A stretch of DNA of 64,000 bases from Aquitalea magnusonii (GTDB lineage: Bacteria; Pseudomonadota; Gammaproteobacteria; Burkholderiales; Chromobacteriaceae). The translations under genes and the position numbers were made by a program. The DNA is taken from contig NZ_QJKC01000013.1 in assembly GCF_003202035.1 (NCBI RefSeq), positions 89,532 through 153,531 on the forward strand, in the 5' to 3' direction. This document shows, one piece after another, positions 46,317-55,159 of this stretch (the first letter of the stretch is position 1; each line of letters starts with the position of its first letter). The notes beneath the pieces were generated by a model. It saw only the letters and a list, made by a program, of their open reading frames with translations, was not told the origin of the DNA and did no database searches.

Positions 46317-47138
46317 ATGACTGCTTTTATTTTTGTTCTGACAATCCTGCTCATCTGCGCCTATGGCGGCCTTTCCTGGCACTTTATCGGCAACTGGAAG
46401 GGTGTGGCCAGTTTGCCGCGCAACCCCCGTTTCGAGCACACCCTGTTGGGCATTATCTTGCTGCTGCATGCCTATGCCGTGATGTCGCCGCTATCGGAAG
46501 GCAGCATGATTTCGCTGGGCGTTGGCCGTGCCTTGTCCGTGGTGGTGTGGATGATGCTGGTGATTTACTGGACCTGCAGCTTCTTCTATCGGGTGGAGGG
46601 CTTGCAACTGTTCATGATGCCGCTGGCCATGACGACACTGGGATTTGCGCTGGTTTTCCCTGGCGAGCACATCATGCATGATCTGGGCAACCCGGCTTTT
46701 GCCCTGCATGTATTGGTATCCATTGTGGCGTACAGTCTGTTTGCCATTGCCGCCTTGCTGGCGGTGCTGATGCTGTTCCTGGAAAAGGCATTGCATGACA
46801 AGCGCTGGTTGTCTCTGGTACGGCAATTGCCACCACTGCTGTCGCTGGAAAAAATGATGTTCCAGGTGATTGGCATCGGCTTCATGCTGCTCACCGTGTC
46901 TCTGCTGACTGGCGTGGTCTTTTCCGAAGAGGTGTTTGGCAAGGCGGTGGCCCTGAGCCATAAGACGGTTTTTTCCGTTATTTCCTGGCTGCTGTTTGCG
47001 GCGCTGCTGCTGGGGCGTCACTTCAAGGGATGGCGTGGCAAGGTGGCGATCCGCTGGACACTGGCTGGTTTCGCAGCTTTGCTACTGGCTTATATCGGCA
47101 GCAAAATGGTCTTGGAGTTGTTGTTGCATCGTGTCTGA
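46317..47138 (+). CDS. CcsA/YpjD-like cytochrome c assembly family membrane protein
   Basis: The 273-residue protein has about eight predicted membrane helices and the CcsA/CcmC/HemX-type region MYW-like heme motif replaced by HVLVSIVAYSLFAIAALLAVLMLFLEKALHDKR. Family members near ffh in proteobacteria (YpjD) are thought to handle heme or assist membrane protein assembly, but function is not established. ATG 46317 is used; the TTG 30 bases upstream lies in the intergenic region. Ribosome binding is weak. Confidence 0.8.
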   Translation: MTAFIFVLTILLICAYGGLSWHFIGNWKGVASLPRNPRFEHTLLGIILLLHAYAVMSPLSEGSMISLGVGRALSVVVWMMLVIYWTCSFFYRVEGLQLFMMPLAMTTLGFALVFPGEHIMHDLGNPAFALHVLVSIVAYSLFAIAALLAVLMLFLEKALHDKRWLSLVRQLPPLLSLEKMMFQVIGIGFMLLTVSLLTGVVFSEEVFGKAVALSHKTVFSVISWLLFAALLLGRHFKGWRGKVAIRWTLAGFAALLLAYIGSKMVLELLLHRV

Positions 47139-47201
47139 TCAGCTTGTCGTAGTGGCTTATTCTTTTTGTCATCACTTCCACCTGAAATGAGGAACTGCTT
47201 C

Positions 47202-47555
47202 ATGAAAAAACTGTTTGCCATGATTGTGGGCCTGCTGTTTATCTGCGCCTCTGCCTTTGCCGCTATCAATATCAACACGGCTACCCAGCAACAGCTGGAG
47301 TCCCTCAATGGCATTGGGCCAGTCAAAGCCAAAGCCATCATCGACTACCGTACCAAGAACGGTGCTTTCAAATCGGTCGATGACTTGAAGAAGGTATCTG
47401 GCATCGGTGACAAAACCCTGGAAAAGCTGCGCAAGGATATTGCGGTGAGTGGAGCTAGCGCGGCTCCGGCGGCTGTGCCGGCCAAGGCAGCTGCGCCAGC
47501 AGGCAAACCGGTAACGACCAAGAAAGAAGCCTCCAAACCGGTGGCAAAGAAATAA
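47202..47555 (+). CDS. ComEA-like helix-hairpin-helix exported protein
   Basis: The 117-residue protein has a signal peptide (MKKLFAMIVGLLFICASAFA), then a ComEA-type DNA-binding module (ININTATQQQLESLNGIGPVKAKAIIDYR and DLKKVSGIGDKTLEKL, two helix-hairpin-helix motifs) and a Lys/Ala/Pro-rich tail. In naturally transformable bacteria ComEA binds incoming DNA in the periplasm. ATG 47202 is preceded by TGAGGAAC. The gene is single, with its own terminator. Confidence 0.85.
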   Translation: MKKLFAMIVGLLFICASAFAAININTATQQQLESLNGIGPVKAKAIIDYRTKNGAFKSVDDLKKVSGIGDKTLEKLRKDIAVSGASAAPAAVPAKAAAPAGKPVTTKKEASKPVAKK

Positions 47556-47570
47556 GCATGGATGACCAAA

Positions 47571-47600
47571 ACAAAGCGCCCCACGGGGCGCTTTGTTGTT
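47571..47600 (+). terminator. Terminator after the ComEA-like gene
   Basis: ACAAAGCGCCC / GGGCGCTTTGT is followed by TGTTAT. It is nearly symmetrical and may also serve the photolyase gene on the other strand. Confidence 0.82.
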
Positions 47601-47602
47601 AT

Positions 47603-49000
47603 CTAGCTCTTGTTTTTACCAAATAGCAGCAAGGCGCGCTGACGCTGTACAGCATGTTCCACAATGGGAGCAGGGTAGTCGTGTTCAAGCTGGAAACCCA
47701 GTGGTGGGTTTTTGGCCAACCAGGGGGCATGAATGTCCTTGTTGTTAAACGATGCCAGTTCCGGTACATAGCGTCGGATGAACTTGCCTTCAGGATCGAA
47801 TTTTTCCGATTGTGTTACCGGGTTGAAAATGCGGAAGTAAGGCTGTGCGTCGCACCCGGTCGATGCCGCCCATTGCCAGCCGCCATTGTTGGCCGCGAGG
47901 TCAAAGTCAAGCAATGTCTCGGCAAAGTAGGCCTCACCCCAGCGCCAGTCGATCAGCAAGTCTTTGACCAGAAAGCTGGCTGCGATCATGCGCAGGCGGT
48001 TGTGCATATAGCCGGTTTGCTTCAATTGCCGCATGGCGGCATCAACGATGGGATAGCCGGTGCGTCCCTCCTGCCATGCAGCAAACCACTCTGGTGAGTT
48101 TTCAAATTCCAGCTGACGGTATTCTTCTTTGAAGCTGTTGCCCACTACCTGGGGGAAGTGCCAGAGCAGCTGTTGATAAAAGTCGCGCCAGATGAGCTCT
48201 CCCAGCCAGCATTCGGCTCCCTCTCCTTCTTGCTGCCAGGCAAATTGCGCCAGTTTCCTGATGGAAATAGTGCCAAACCGCAAATGCGCCGACAGGTAAG
48301 AGACTCCTTTTGTTGCAGGATAGTCGCGCCAGTTCTTGTAATGGTTAACACGCAGCATAAAGTCGGCAAAGAGCTGATCCGCGGCTGCACTTCCACCTTG
48401 CAAGGCCGTGTGTGCCCGCGTGAAGCCAAGGGTCTCCAGCGCGGGGAGGGGGGCAGTCTGCCAGCGATCCAGCTGCGCCAGATGGTTTTGACTGGGATAG
48501 GACTGAACAAAGAATGGCTCCAGCCGTTTAAGCCAAGCATTCTTATAAGGTGTGAACACGGTATAAGGACGGCCAGCGGTAGTCAGTACCTCGTCAGTTT
48601 CAAAAATCACCTGATCCTTGAACAGCTCCAGTTGTCCCGACTGTTGAGCCAGCTTGGCGGCAACCTGTTCATCGCGCAGTATCGCCGCGGGCTCGTAATC
48701 ACGGTTGGCGAAAACCTTGCCTGCATTCCATTGTCGGGCCAGCTCAGGAATGATGTCCTGTGCCCGGCCATGCGCCACATGCAAATCACTGCCGGCTGCC
48801 TGCAGTCCTTGGCGCAAGTCAGCCACGCAGTCCCAGATGAAGGCGATGCGCCGGTCTGCCGGCGGTAGTGGGGCAAGGATGTCGGTGTCAAACACAAAAA
48901 CACAGCGCACTGCCGCGCCAGACTTCAAGGCATGGAACAGGCCGGCATTGTCAGCAAGGCGCAAGTCCCGCCGGAACCAGAAAATATGTGTTTGAGGCAT
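47603..49000 (-). CDS. phrB: Deoxyribodipyrimidine photolyase
   Basis: The 465-residue flavoprotein repairs UV-induced pyrimidine dimers using light. The N-terminal antenna region begins HIFWFRRDLRLADNAGL. The FAD-binding C-terminal half has HLRFGTIS, the Trp-rich WLGELIWRDFYQQLLWHFP, GRTGYPIVDAAMRQLKQTGYMHNRLRM and DFDLAANNGGWQWAASTGCDAQPYFRIFNP, all class I CPD photolyase signatures. ATG 49000 is chosen for its ribosome-binding spacing; ATG 49006 is possible, and a longer frame upstream is not supported. Confidence 0.93.
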   Translation of the reverse strand: MPQTHIFWFRRDLRLADNAGLFHALKSGAAVRCVFVFDTDILAPLPPADRRIAFIWDCVADLRQGLQAAGSDLHVAHGRAQDIIPELARQWNAGKVFANRDYEPAAILRDEQVAAKLAQQSGQLELFKDQVIFETDEVLTTAGRPYTVFTPYKNAWLKRLEPFFVQSYPSQNHLAQLDRWQTAPLPALETLGFTRAHTALQGGSAAADQLFADFMLRVNHYKNWRDYPATKGVSYLSAHLRFGTISIRKLAQFAWQQEGEGAECWLGELIWRDFYQQLLWHFPQVVGNSFKEEYRQLEFENSPEWFAAWQEGRTGYPIVDAAMRQLKQTGYMHNRLRMIAASFLVKDLLIDWRWGEAYFAETLLDFDLAANNGGWQWAASTGCDAQPYFRIFNPVTQSEKFDPEGKFIRRYVPELASFNNKDIHAPWLAKNPPLGFQLEHDYPAPIVEHAVQRQRALLLFGKNKS

Positions 49001-49341
49001 GATCATGCTCGCTCGTGTTGATGGGTTCAGGGGCTGATGATGCAATTTTTCATCATTTTTGCAACACATTTGCCGGTGTGTTGTTTTTTTGGTTGAGTGC
49101 TTGTTTTTGGTATTTTTCTGTAAATTTCTATATAAATCAATGACTTGATTTGTATTTTTGTCGCTGGGTCTTGCATGCTTGCTGTGTGGCATGCTGCGAT
49201 GTTTTGTATTTTTGCAACGAGCGCTTTATATTTCAGGCAGCAACTAGCCGATCAATCGGCAGTGAAAAAATGTCCGGGAGCCTCAGACGTAAGGGGCAAT
49301 CTAACAGGACTACATTAAACTGACTTCGAAAGGAATTAGCG
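49001..49341. other. AT-rich 341-base gap between phrB and the porin
   Basis: No protein gene is visible. The gap holds the porin promoter and leader, and two plus-strand hairpins each followed by Ts: ATGATG / CATCAT with TTTTT (about 49037-49060), and CAACACA / TGTGTTG with seven Ts (49062-49090). Base composition is far more AT-rich than the neighbours. The phrB promoter must also lie here, but I cannot place it. Confidence 0.6.
49204..49232 (+). promoter_or_regulatory. Candidate sigma-70 promoter of the porin gene
   Basis: TTGTAT (49204-49209) and TATATT (49227-49232) are 17 bases apart. The leader of about 100 bases contains a small hairpin (GCCGA / TCGGC near 49248-49261). Confidence 0.55.
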
Positions 49342-50478
49342 ATGAACAAGAAGCTGATCGCCCTGGCTCTGGCCGCTCTGCCGGTAGCCCACGCAATGGC
49401 TGATGTAACCATTTACGGCACTATCGAAGCCGACATGGAAAGCAGCAAGACCTTTGCAGCTGGTGTTGGCAAGGCCGCCAATGGTGCTGGCCAGCTGAAG
49501 TCTGCAACCCGCATCGACGATACCGGCTCCCTGATCGGTTTCAAGGGTAACGAAGACCTGGGTAATGGCCTGAAAGCCATCTGGCAAGTTGAGCAAGGTC
49601 TGAGCATCGATGGTACCACTATCAATGCATCCAACACCTTTGCCACCCGCGATTCTTTCGTTGGTCTGCAAGGTGCTTTTGGTAAGGTACGTCTGGGTAA
49701 GCTGAGCACTTTCCTGAACTCTGATGCAGGTGCTCCGGATGCTTGGATCTATGGCAACGCTGGTGTAAACGGTCTGTCCTACAGCTCCATCAACCAACTG
49801 GATGGTCGTGTTAAGAATGCCATCCGTTACGACCTGCCCGAAGTTGTTGCAGGCCTGAGCGGTGCCGTTCTGTACGGTACCGATGAGTCCCGAGCTGTTA
49901 ATGCTACTACTGGCCAGCGTCAGAATCAGCAAGTTTGGAGTGTCGGCGCTACCTACACCAACTCCGGCTACTTCGGCACTTTCGGTTACAACCGTTTTGC
50001 TGATGACTACGTTTCCGGTAACACTCTGAAGGGTGGCAACTACTGGCGTCTGGAAGCTGGCTACAATGCCAACAATATCTTGGCTGCTGCTTACTATGGT
50101 CAAAGCAAGCTGGCTATCGGTGATGGTTCCACTGGCACTGATGCTACTTTCAGCTACTTGTTCTCTTCCGTTGCTAACTCCAGCCCGTTTACTAGCGGTT
50201 CCGAGCTGAAGAAGAAAGAAGCTGGCATCACTCTGGGTTACACCATCGGTGCGATTACCCCGAAATTCTCCTACGGCCGCGTTTGGGGTGCTTCGGTTAA
50301 CGGCGCAGATGTTAAGGGTCACCTGAACCAGTACGTTCTGGGTGCTGACTACGCTCTGAGCAAGCGTACCACTGCTTACGCTTCCTACGGTTATGTTCAA
50401 GATACCTACCAAGACAACCTGAACAACAAGTACTCCAACGAGCACACCGTTGCTGTCGGTGTTCAGCACAAGTTCTAA
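49342..50478 (+). CDS. Gram-negative porin (betaproteobacterial type)
   Basis: The 378-residue outer-membrane beta-barrel has a signal peptide (MNKKLIALALAALPVAHAMA), the first strand ADVTIYGTIEADME, SLIGFKGNEDLGNGLKAIWQVEQ, the constriction-loop region RDSFVGLQGAFGKVRLGKL, and a C-terminal aromatic strand ending in HKF, the BAM recognition end. Codon use differs from the neighbours, with many GCT, GGT, GTT and CGT codons typical of a very highly expressed gene. AAGGAA precedes the ATG. Confidence 0.95.
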   Translation: MNKKLIALALAALPVAHAMADVTIYGTIEADMESSKTFAAGVGKAANGAGQLKSATRIDDTGSLIGFKGNEDLGNGLKAIWQVEQGLSIDGTTINASNTFATRDSFVGLQGAFGKVRLGKLSTFLNSDAGAPDAWIYGNAGVNGLSYSSINQLDGRVKNAIRYDLPEVVAGLSGAVLYGTDESRAVNATTGQRQNQQVWSVGATYTNSGYFGTFGYNRFADDYVSGNTLKGGNYWRLEAGYNANNILAAAYYGQSKLAIGDGSTGTDATFSYLFSSVANSSPFTSGSELKKKEAGITLGYTIGAITPKFSYGRVWGASVNGADVKGHLNQYVLGADYALSKRTTAYASYGYVQDTYQDNLNNKYSNEHTVAVGVQHKF

Positions 50479-50505
50479 TTCTCGCTTAGAGAGTTAAACT
50501 CAAGA

Positions 50506-50534
50506 AAAAGGACTGCTTCGGCAGTCCTTTTTTT
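50506..50534 (+). terminator. Terminator after the porin gene
   Basis: AAAAGGACTGC / GCAGTCCTTTT with a stable TTCG loop and a long T-run. Confidence 0.93.
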
Positions 50535-50605
50535 ATGTCTGAGCTGGAGTGGTGATCTGTACTGTTTTCCACGGAGTCGATTGGCTACTGCAGGTGGCGA
50601 CGGTG

Positions 50606-50635
50606 CTGCCACTTTGCGCCGCCTGCGCATATAAT
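50606..50635 (+). promoter_or_regulatory. Candidate promoter of the pilB operon
   Basis: TATAAT (50630-50635) is preceded at 18 bases by CTGCCA (50606-50611), a 4/6 match to the -35 box. The start would be about 55 bases upstream of pilB. Confidence 0.55.
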
Positions 50636-50696
50636 GCCTGCATGGTTGTGGCAATGCCCCTGTGCTAGGGGTGCTGAGAATTGACAAAGGGATTTT

Positions 50697-52409
50697 ATGG
50701 AAGCTTCTGCGGGGATATCTGGCCTGGGGCGGGCACTCGTTCAGAATAATGCCTTGCTGTTGCAGGATGCCGAGGCGATTCAGCGTCTGGCTCAGGCTTC
50801 CGGTATCAGCTTTGTCGAGCAGTTGATTGCCAGTAAGAAAATGTCAGCCGTCGAGGTGGCGACCTTTGCCTCCGGTGTATTTGGTTATCCCTTGCTGGAT
50901 ATGGGGGCGATTGATCCGGCTCAGCTCCCCAAGGGCATGGTGGATGAGGAGTTGATTGGCAGTCGCCGCCTGGTTCCCTTGTTCAAGCGGGGTAATAAAC
51001 TCTATATCGGTACATCTGATCCTACCCAGACCTCGGCTTTTCATGCCATTACCTTCAAGACCGGCCTGACCGTCGAGGTGGTGGTGGTCGAGGATGACAA
51101 GCTGTCCAAGGTGATCGGCAAGTACACCGAGGATGCCACGGCTGCCATCAAGGCGTTGGAAAACGAGGATTTTGGTGATCTGGAGTTTGTCGATCCGGAT
51201 GCGCCGACCGCTCACAGTGAAACCAATCAGCCAGATGTCGATGATGCACCGGTGGTCAAATTCATCCACAAAGTACTGTTGGATGCCATTACTGGTGGGG
51301 CTTCCGATGTTCACTTCGAGCCGTATGAGAAATTTTATCGTATCCGTTACCGGGTCGATGGTCAGCTCAAGGAAATTGCTCAGCCCCCCTTGCTGCTGAA
51401 AGAAAAGATCGCCTCCCGCATCAAGGTGATTTCCCGCCTGGATATTTCAGAAAAGCGGGTTCCTCAAGATGGCCGCTTGAAGCTGGTGCTGTCGAAGACG
51501 CACTCGATTGATTTTCGTGTCAGTACCTTGCCAACCTTGTATGGCGAGAAGATTGTGATGCGTATTCTTGATGCCTCTGCGGCATCGCTGGATATCGAAC
51601 AGCTGGGTTTCGAACCGGAACAAAAGAAATTACTGCTGGAGGCCATTGGTCGCCCCTATGGCATGGTGCTGGTTACCGGACCAACCGGTAGCGGCAAAAC
51701 GGTGTCGCTTTACACCTGCCTGAATATCCTGAACAAGCCGGATATCAATATTTCCACTGCCGAGGACCCGGTAGAAATCAACTTGCCTGGTATCAATCAG
51801 GTCAACGTCAATGAAAAAGCGGGCCTGACCTTCTCGTCGGCCTTGAAAGCCTTCTTGCGGCAAGATCCCGATGTGATCATGGTGGGGGAAATCCGTGATT
51901 TCGAGACCGCGGATATTTCCATCAAGGCAGCACAAACCGGTCACATGGTATTCTCCACGCTGCATACCAATAATGCGCCGGCTACCCTGACCCGTTTGCT
52001 GAACATGGGGGTGGCACCGTTCAATGTGGCCAGCTCGGTATTGCTGATCATGGCGCAGCGTCTGGCACGTCGCTTGTGCAACCATTGCAAGGCACCGGTG
52101 GACATTCCGGATACCGCCTTGCTGAGGGCAGGGTTTAGGCAGGAGGAGCTGGATGGTAGCTGGAAACCTTATGGCCCGGTGGGCTGCGATGAGTGTCGCG
52201 GCTCCGGCTATAAGGGGCGTACCGGTATTTATGAAGTGATGCCGATTACCGATGCCATGACCCGGTTGATCATGCAAAATGGCACCGCGATTGATATCAA
52301 TGATCTCGCCTTGAAAGAGGGTATGGTCGATCTGCGGCATGCGGGTCTGCTCAAGGTCAAGCGAGGGCTGACCTCGCTGGCTGAAATCGAGGCAGTGACC
52401 AACGATTAG
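50697..52409 (+). CDS. pilB: Type IV pilus assembly ATPase PilB
   Basis: The 570-residue GspE-family hexameric ATPase powers pilus extension. An N-terminal MshEN-like domain (about 1-160) leads to the ATPase core with Walker A GPTGSGKTVSLY, the Asp box and Walker B (DPDVIMVGEIRDFETADI), and the zinc-binding Cys set CNHCKAP...CDECRGSGYKGRTG. It heads pilB-pilC-pilD-coaE-zapD-yacG. Confidence 0.96.
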   Translation: MEASAGISGLGRALVQNNALLLQDAEAIQRLAQASGISFVEQLIASKKMSAVEVATFASGVFGYPLLDMGAIDPAQLPKGMVDEELIGSRRLVPLFKRGNKLYIGTSDPTQTSAFHAITFKTGLTVEVVVVEDDKLSKVIGKYTEDATAAIKALENEDFGDLEFVDPDAPTAHSETNQPDVDDAPVVKFIHKVLLDAITGGASDVHFEPYEKFYRIRYRVDGQLKEIAQPPLLLKEKIASRIKVISRLDISEKRVPQDGRLKLVLSKTHSIDFRVSTLPTLYGEKIVMRILDASAASLDIEQLGFEPEQKKLLLEAIGRPYGMVLVTGPTGSGKTVSLYTCLNILNKPDINISTAEDPVEINLPGINQVNVNEKAGLTFSSALKAFLRQDPDVIMVGEIRDFETADISIKAAQTGHMVFSTLHTNNAPATLTRLLNMGVAPFNVASSVLLIMAQRLARRLCNHCKAPVDIPDTALLRAGFRQEELDGSWKPYGPVGCDECRGSGYKGRTGIYEVMPITDAMTRLIMQNGTAIDINDLALKEGMVDLRHAGLLKVKRGLTSLAEIEAVTND

Positions 52410-52426
52410 CTAGAAGAAAGACAAGC

Positions 52427-53647
52427 ATGGCGACCGTGGCGAAAAAGACAAATCCGGGGTTTATCTGGGAGTGGGAAGGCAAGGACCGGTCCGGCAAGGT
52501 CATCCGTGGCGAGCTGCGTGCGGAAACCGAGGCCGTTGCCAAGACGCAATTGCGGCGGCAGGGTATCAATGTCCTCAAGGTAAAGCGCCGGCGTGGCGGT
52601 TTTGGTCGCAAGATCACCGAAAAAGACATCACGCTGTTTACCCGTCAGCTTTCCACCATGATGCGCGCCGGTGTGCCCTTGCTGCAGGCATTTGATATCA
52701 CGGCCAAAGGTCACAGCAATCCGGCTGTGACCAAGATGCTGCTGGAAGTTCGCGCCGATGTGGAAACCGGCCTGTCTCTGGCGGAAGCCTTTCGCAAAAA
52801 GCCGCTGTATTTCGACAAGCTGTTTTGCAATCTGATTGCGGCGGGCGAGACCGGCGGTGTGCTGGATTCCTTGCTCGACAAGTTGGCCACTTATAAAGAA
52901 AAAGTGATGGCCATCAAGGGCAAGATCAAATCCGCCATGATCTACCCGACGGCGATTATTGCTACCGCCTTTATCATTACCGCCGTGATCATGATTTACG
53001 TGATCCCGGCCTTCAAGGACCTGTTCTCCAGCTTTGGTGCCGATCTGCCGGCGCCGACATTGGTGGTGATCTGGTTGTCGGATTTCTTCGTTCACTGGTG
53101 GTGGCTGATTTTCGGCTCGATCTTCGGTGGCATTTTTTCTTTCTTTTATGCGTTCAAGCGTACTCCCAAGTTGCAGGAGCAGTTTGATCGCATCTTGCTG
53201 AAGCTGCCGGTGATTGGCGACATCATCCGCAAGGCGACCATTGCCCGCTGGACGCGTACCTTGTCCACCTTGTTTGCTGCGGGTGTCCCTTTGGTCGAGG
53301 CGCTGGATTCGGTGGGTGGGGCATCGGGTAATCAGGTCTATAGCGAAGCCACCAAGCTGATTCAGAATGATGTCAGTGCCGGCTCCAGCCTCAGTTATTC
53401 CATGCAGCGCACCGGGCTGTTTCCCAATATGGTGCTGCAGATGACCTCGATCGGCGAGGAGTCCGGCTCGCTGGACCAGATGCTCGACAAGATCGCTGAT
53501 TTCTATGAGGAAGAAGTCGACAACGCGGTGGCCTCGCTTTCCAGCCTGCTGGAGCCGGCCATCATGGTGATTCTGGGGGTACTGATTGGTGGTCTGGTCA
53601 TCGCCATGTACATGCCGATTTTCAAGATGGGTCAGGTGGTAGGTTAA
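52427..53647 (+). CDS. pilC: Type IV pilus inner-membrane platform protein PilC
   Basis: The 406-residue GspF-family protein has two repeated cytoplasmic domains (FTRQLSTMMRAGVPLLQAFDI and WTRTLSTLFAAGVPLVEALDS) and three membrane helices, the last near the C-terminus (IMVILGVLIGGLVIAMYMPIF). It links the PilB motor to pilin assembly. It lies 17 bases after pilB. Confidence 0.96.
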   Translation: MATVAKKTNPGFIWEWEGKDRSGKVIRGELRAETEAVAKTQLRRQGINVLKVKRRRGGFGRKITEKDITLFTRQLSTMMRAGVPLLQAFDITAKGHSNPAVTKMLLEVRADVETGLSLAEAFRKKPLYFDKLFCNLIAAGETGGVLDSLLDKLATYKEKVMAIKGKIKSAMIYPTAIIATAFIITAVIMIYVIPAFKDLFSSFGADLPAPTLVVIWLSDFFVHWWWLIFGSIFGGIFSFFYAFKRTPKLQEQFDRILLKLPVIGDIIRKATIARWTRTLSTLFAAGVPLVEALDSVGGASGNQVYSEATKLIQNDVSAGSSLSYSMQRTGLFPNMVLQMTSIGEESGSLDQMLDKIADFYEEEVDNAVASLSSLLEPAIMVILGVLIGGLVIAMYMPIFKMGQVVG

Positions 53648-53649
53648 GC

Positions 53650-54519
53650 ATGGCTGAAATGGCAAGTGTATTCGCTGGCAATGCCGGCTTGCTGGTGCTG
53701 GTGGTATTGCTGTTTGGCCTGCTGGTTGGCAGCTTTCTCAATGTGGTGATTCACCGCCTGCCCAAGATGATGGAACTGGGCTGGCAGCAGGAGTGCGATG
53801 CCTACCTGGGGAGGGAGCCGACGGCACGCCCCCGCTACAATCTGCTGGTCCCGGCATCGCATTGTCCGGTCTGCCGGCAAGAGGTCCGCCCCTGGCAGAA
53901 TATTCCCCTGCTGAGTTATGCCTTGTTACGTGGGCGTTGTCATGCCTGCAGCACGCCGATCAGCCTGCGTTATCCGGCGGTGGAGCTGCTCACTGGTGGC
54001 CTGTTTGCACTGCTGGCCTGGCATTATGGCTGGAGTGTGCAACTGCCGGCCTACCTGGCACTGACTGCGGTGCTGGTGGCACTCACCTTTATTGATGCCG
54101 ATACCCAGTTGCTGCCAGACAGCCTGACGCTGCCCTTGTTGTGGGCCGGCCTGCTGTTCAATCTGCTGACCGGTACAGTCGCACTTTCCGATGCAGTGCT
54201 GGGTGCCATGGCCGGCTATCTGAGCTTGTGGCTGGTGTACTGGCTGTTCAAGCTGGCTACCGGCAAGGAGGGCATGGGGTATGGTGATTTCAAGCTGCTG
54301 GCAGCCTTCGGTGCCTGGCTGGGCTGGAGCATGTTGCCCCTGATCATCCTGCTGTCTTCGCTGATGGGGGCGGTGGTCGGTATCGTACTGATCCTGCTGG
54401 CCCGCATGGGGCGTGGCCAGGCCTTGCCGTTTGGGCCGTATCTGGCAGCAGCCGGCTGGATTGCCTTGCTGTGGGGGCAGGATATTGTCAGCTGGTATCT
54501 GAGCACCTATGCCCATTGA
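53650..54519 (+). CDS. pilD: Prepilin peptidase PilD
   Basis: The 289-residue bifunctional enzyme cleaves prepilin leaders and N-methylates the new N-terminus. The cytoplasmic CPVCRQ...CHAC zinc motif (N-terminal third) and the two catalytic Asp motifs FIDADTQLLPD and GMGYGDFKLLAA are intact. About eight membrane spans are predicted. The end overlaps coaE by 11 bases. Confidence 0.96.
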   Translation: MAEMASVFAGNAGLLVLVVLLFGLLVGSFLNVVIHRLPKMMELGWQQECDAYLGREPTARPRYNLLVPASHCPVCRQEVRPWQNIPLLSYALLRGRCHACSTPISLRYPAVELLTGGLFALLAWHYGWSVQLPAYLALTAVLVALTFIDADTQLLPDSLTLPLLWAGLLFNLLTGTVALSDAVLGAMAGYLSLWLVYWLFKLATGKEGMGYGDFKLLAAFGAWLGWSMLPLIILLSSLMGAVVGIVLILLARMGRGQALPFGPYLAAAGWIALLWGQDIVSWYLSTYAH

Positions 54520-55120
54520 GATTGTCGGCCTGACTGGAGGCATCGGTTCCGGGAAAAGTGCTGCCGCTGCGCACTTTGTCACACTGGGTGTGCCGGTGGT
54601 GGATACTGATGTCATTGCGCATGCACTGACAGCGGCTGATGGCGTGGCCATGCCCTTGCTCGCTGCCGAATTTGGCCGCCAGGTGGTGGCTGTCAACGGT
54701 GCGCTGGACCGTGCCGCCATGCGTGCACTGGCCTTTGCTGATCCGGCTAATCGCCGCCGGCTGGAGTCCATCCTGCATCCGCTGATCCGGGCCGAATCCG
54801 TGCGCCAGCTGGATGCCGCTCGTGGGCCCTATGCGTTGCTGGTGGTGCCCTTGTTGTTTGAAAATCCGGATTATCTGGCGCTGGTGCGGCGCAGCCTGCT
54901 GGTGGATTGTGCGGAGGAGGTGCAATTGGCACGGGTGCAAGCCCGCAGTGGTTTGACCGCCGAGGCGGTACGCGCCATCATGGCGGCGCAGATGCCGCGT
55001 GCGCAAAGACTGGCACGCGCCGACGATGTCATCGATAATGATGGCTCGCTTGCGGCATTGCAGCTTCAAGTCGAGGCCAAACACCAGTATTATCTTGCAA
55101 ACCTTGCCCACAGCCAGTGA
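54509..55120 (+). CDS. coaE: Dephospho-CoA kinase
   Basis: The 203-residue enzyme catalyses the last step of coenzyme A synthesis. The P-loop GLTGGIGSGKSAAA lies at the N-terminus, followed by DTDVIAH and the lid region RVQARSGLTAEAVRAIMAAQMP. It is translationally coupled to pilD, a common proteobacterial arrangement. Confidence 0.95.
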   Translation: MPIEIVGLTGGIGSGKSAAAAHFVTLGVPVVDTDVIAHALTAADGVAMPLLAAEFGRQVVAVNGALDRAAMRALAFADPANRRRLESILHPLIRAESVRQLDAARGPYALLVVPLLFENPDYLALVRRSLLVDCAEEVQLARVQARSGLTAEAVRAIMAAQMPRAQRLARADDVIDNDGSLAALQLQVEAKHQYYLANLAHSQ

Positions 55121-55159
55121 CAAGGCATTTTCCAAGCCACCAAGAAGGGCAAACGTCTT

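Noticed and set aside
50655..50690. A TPP-riboswitch-like string (CTAGGGGTGCTGAGA) before pilB.
   Set aside because: Only the 5' part resembles the thi box. The conserved 3' half (ACCTGAT...) is missing and only about 20 bases remain before the pilB start.
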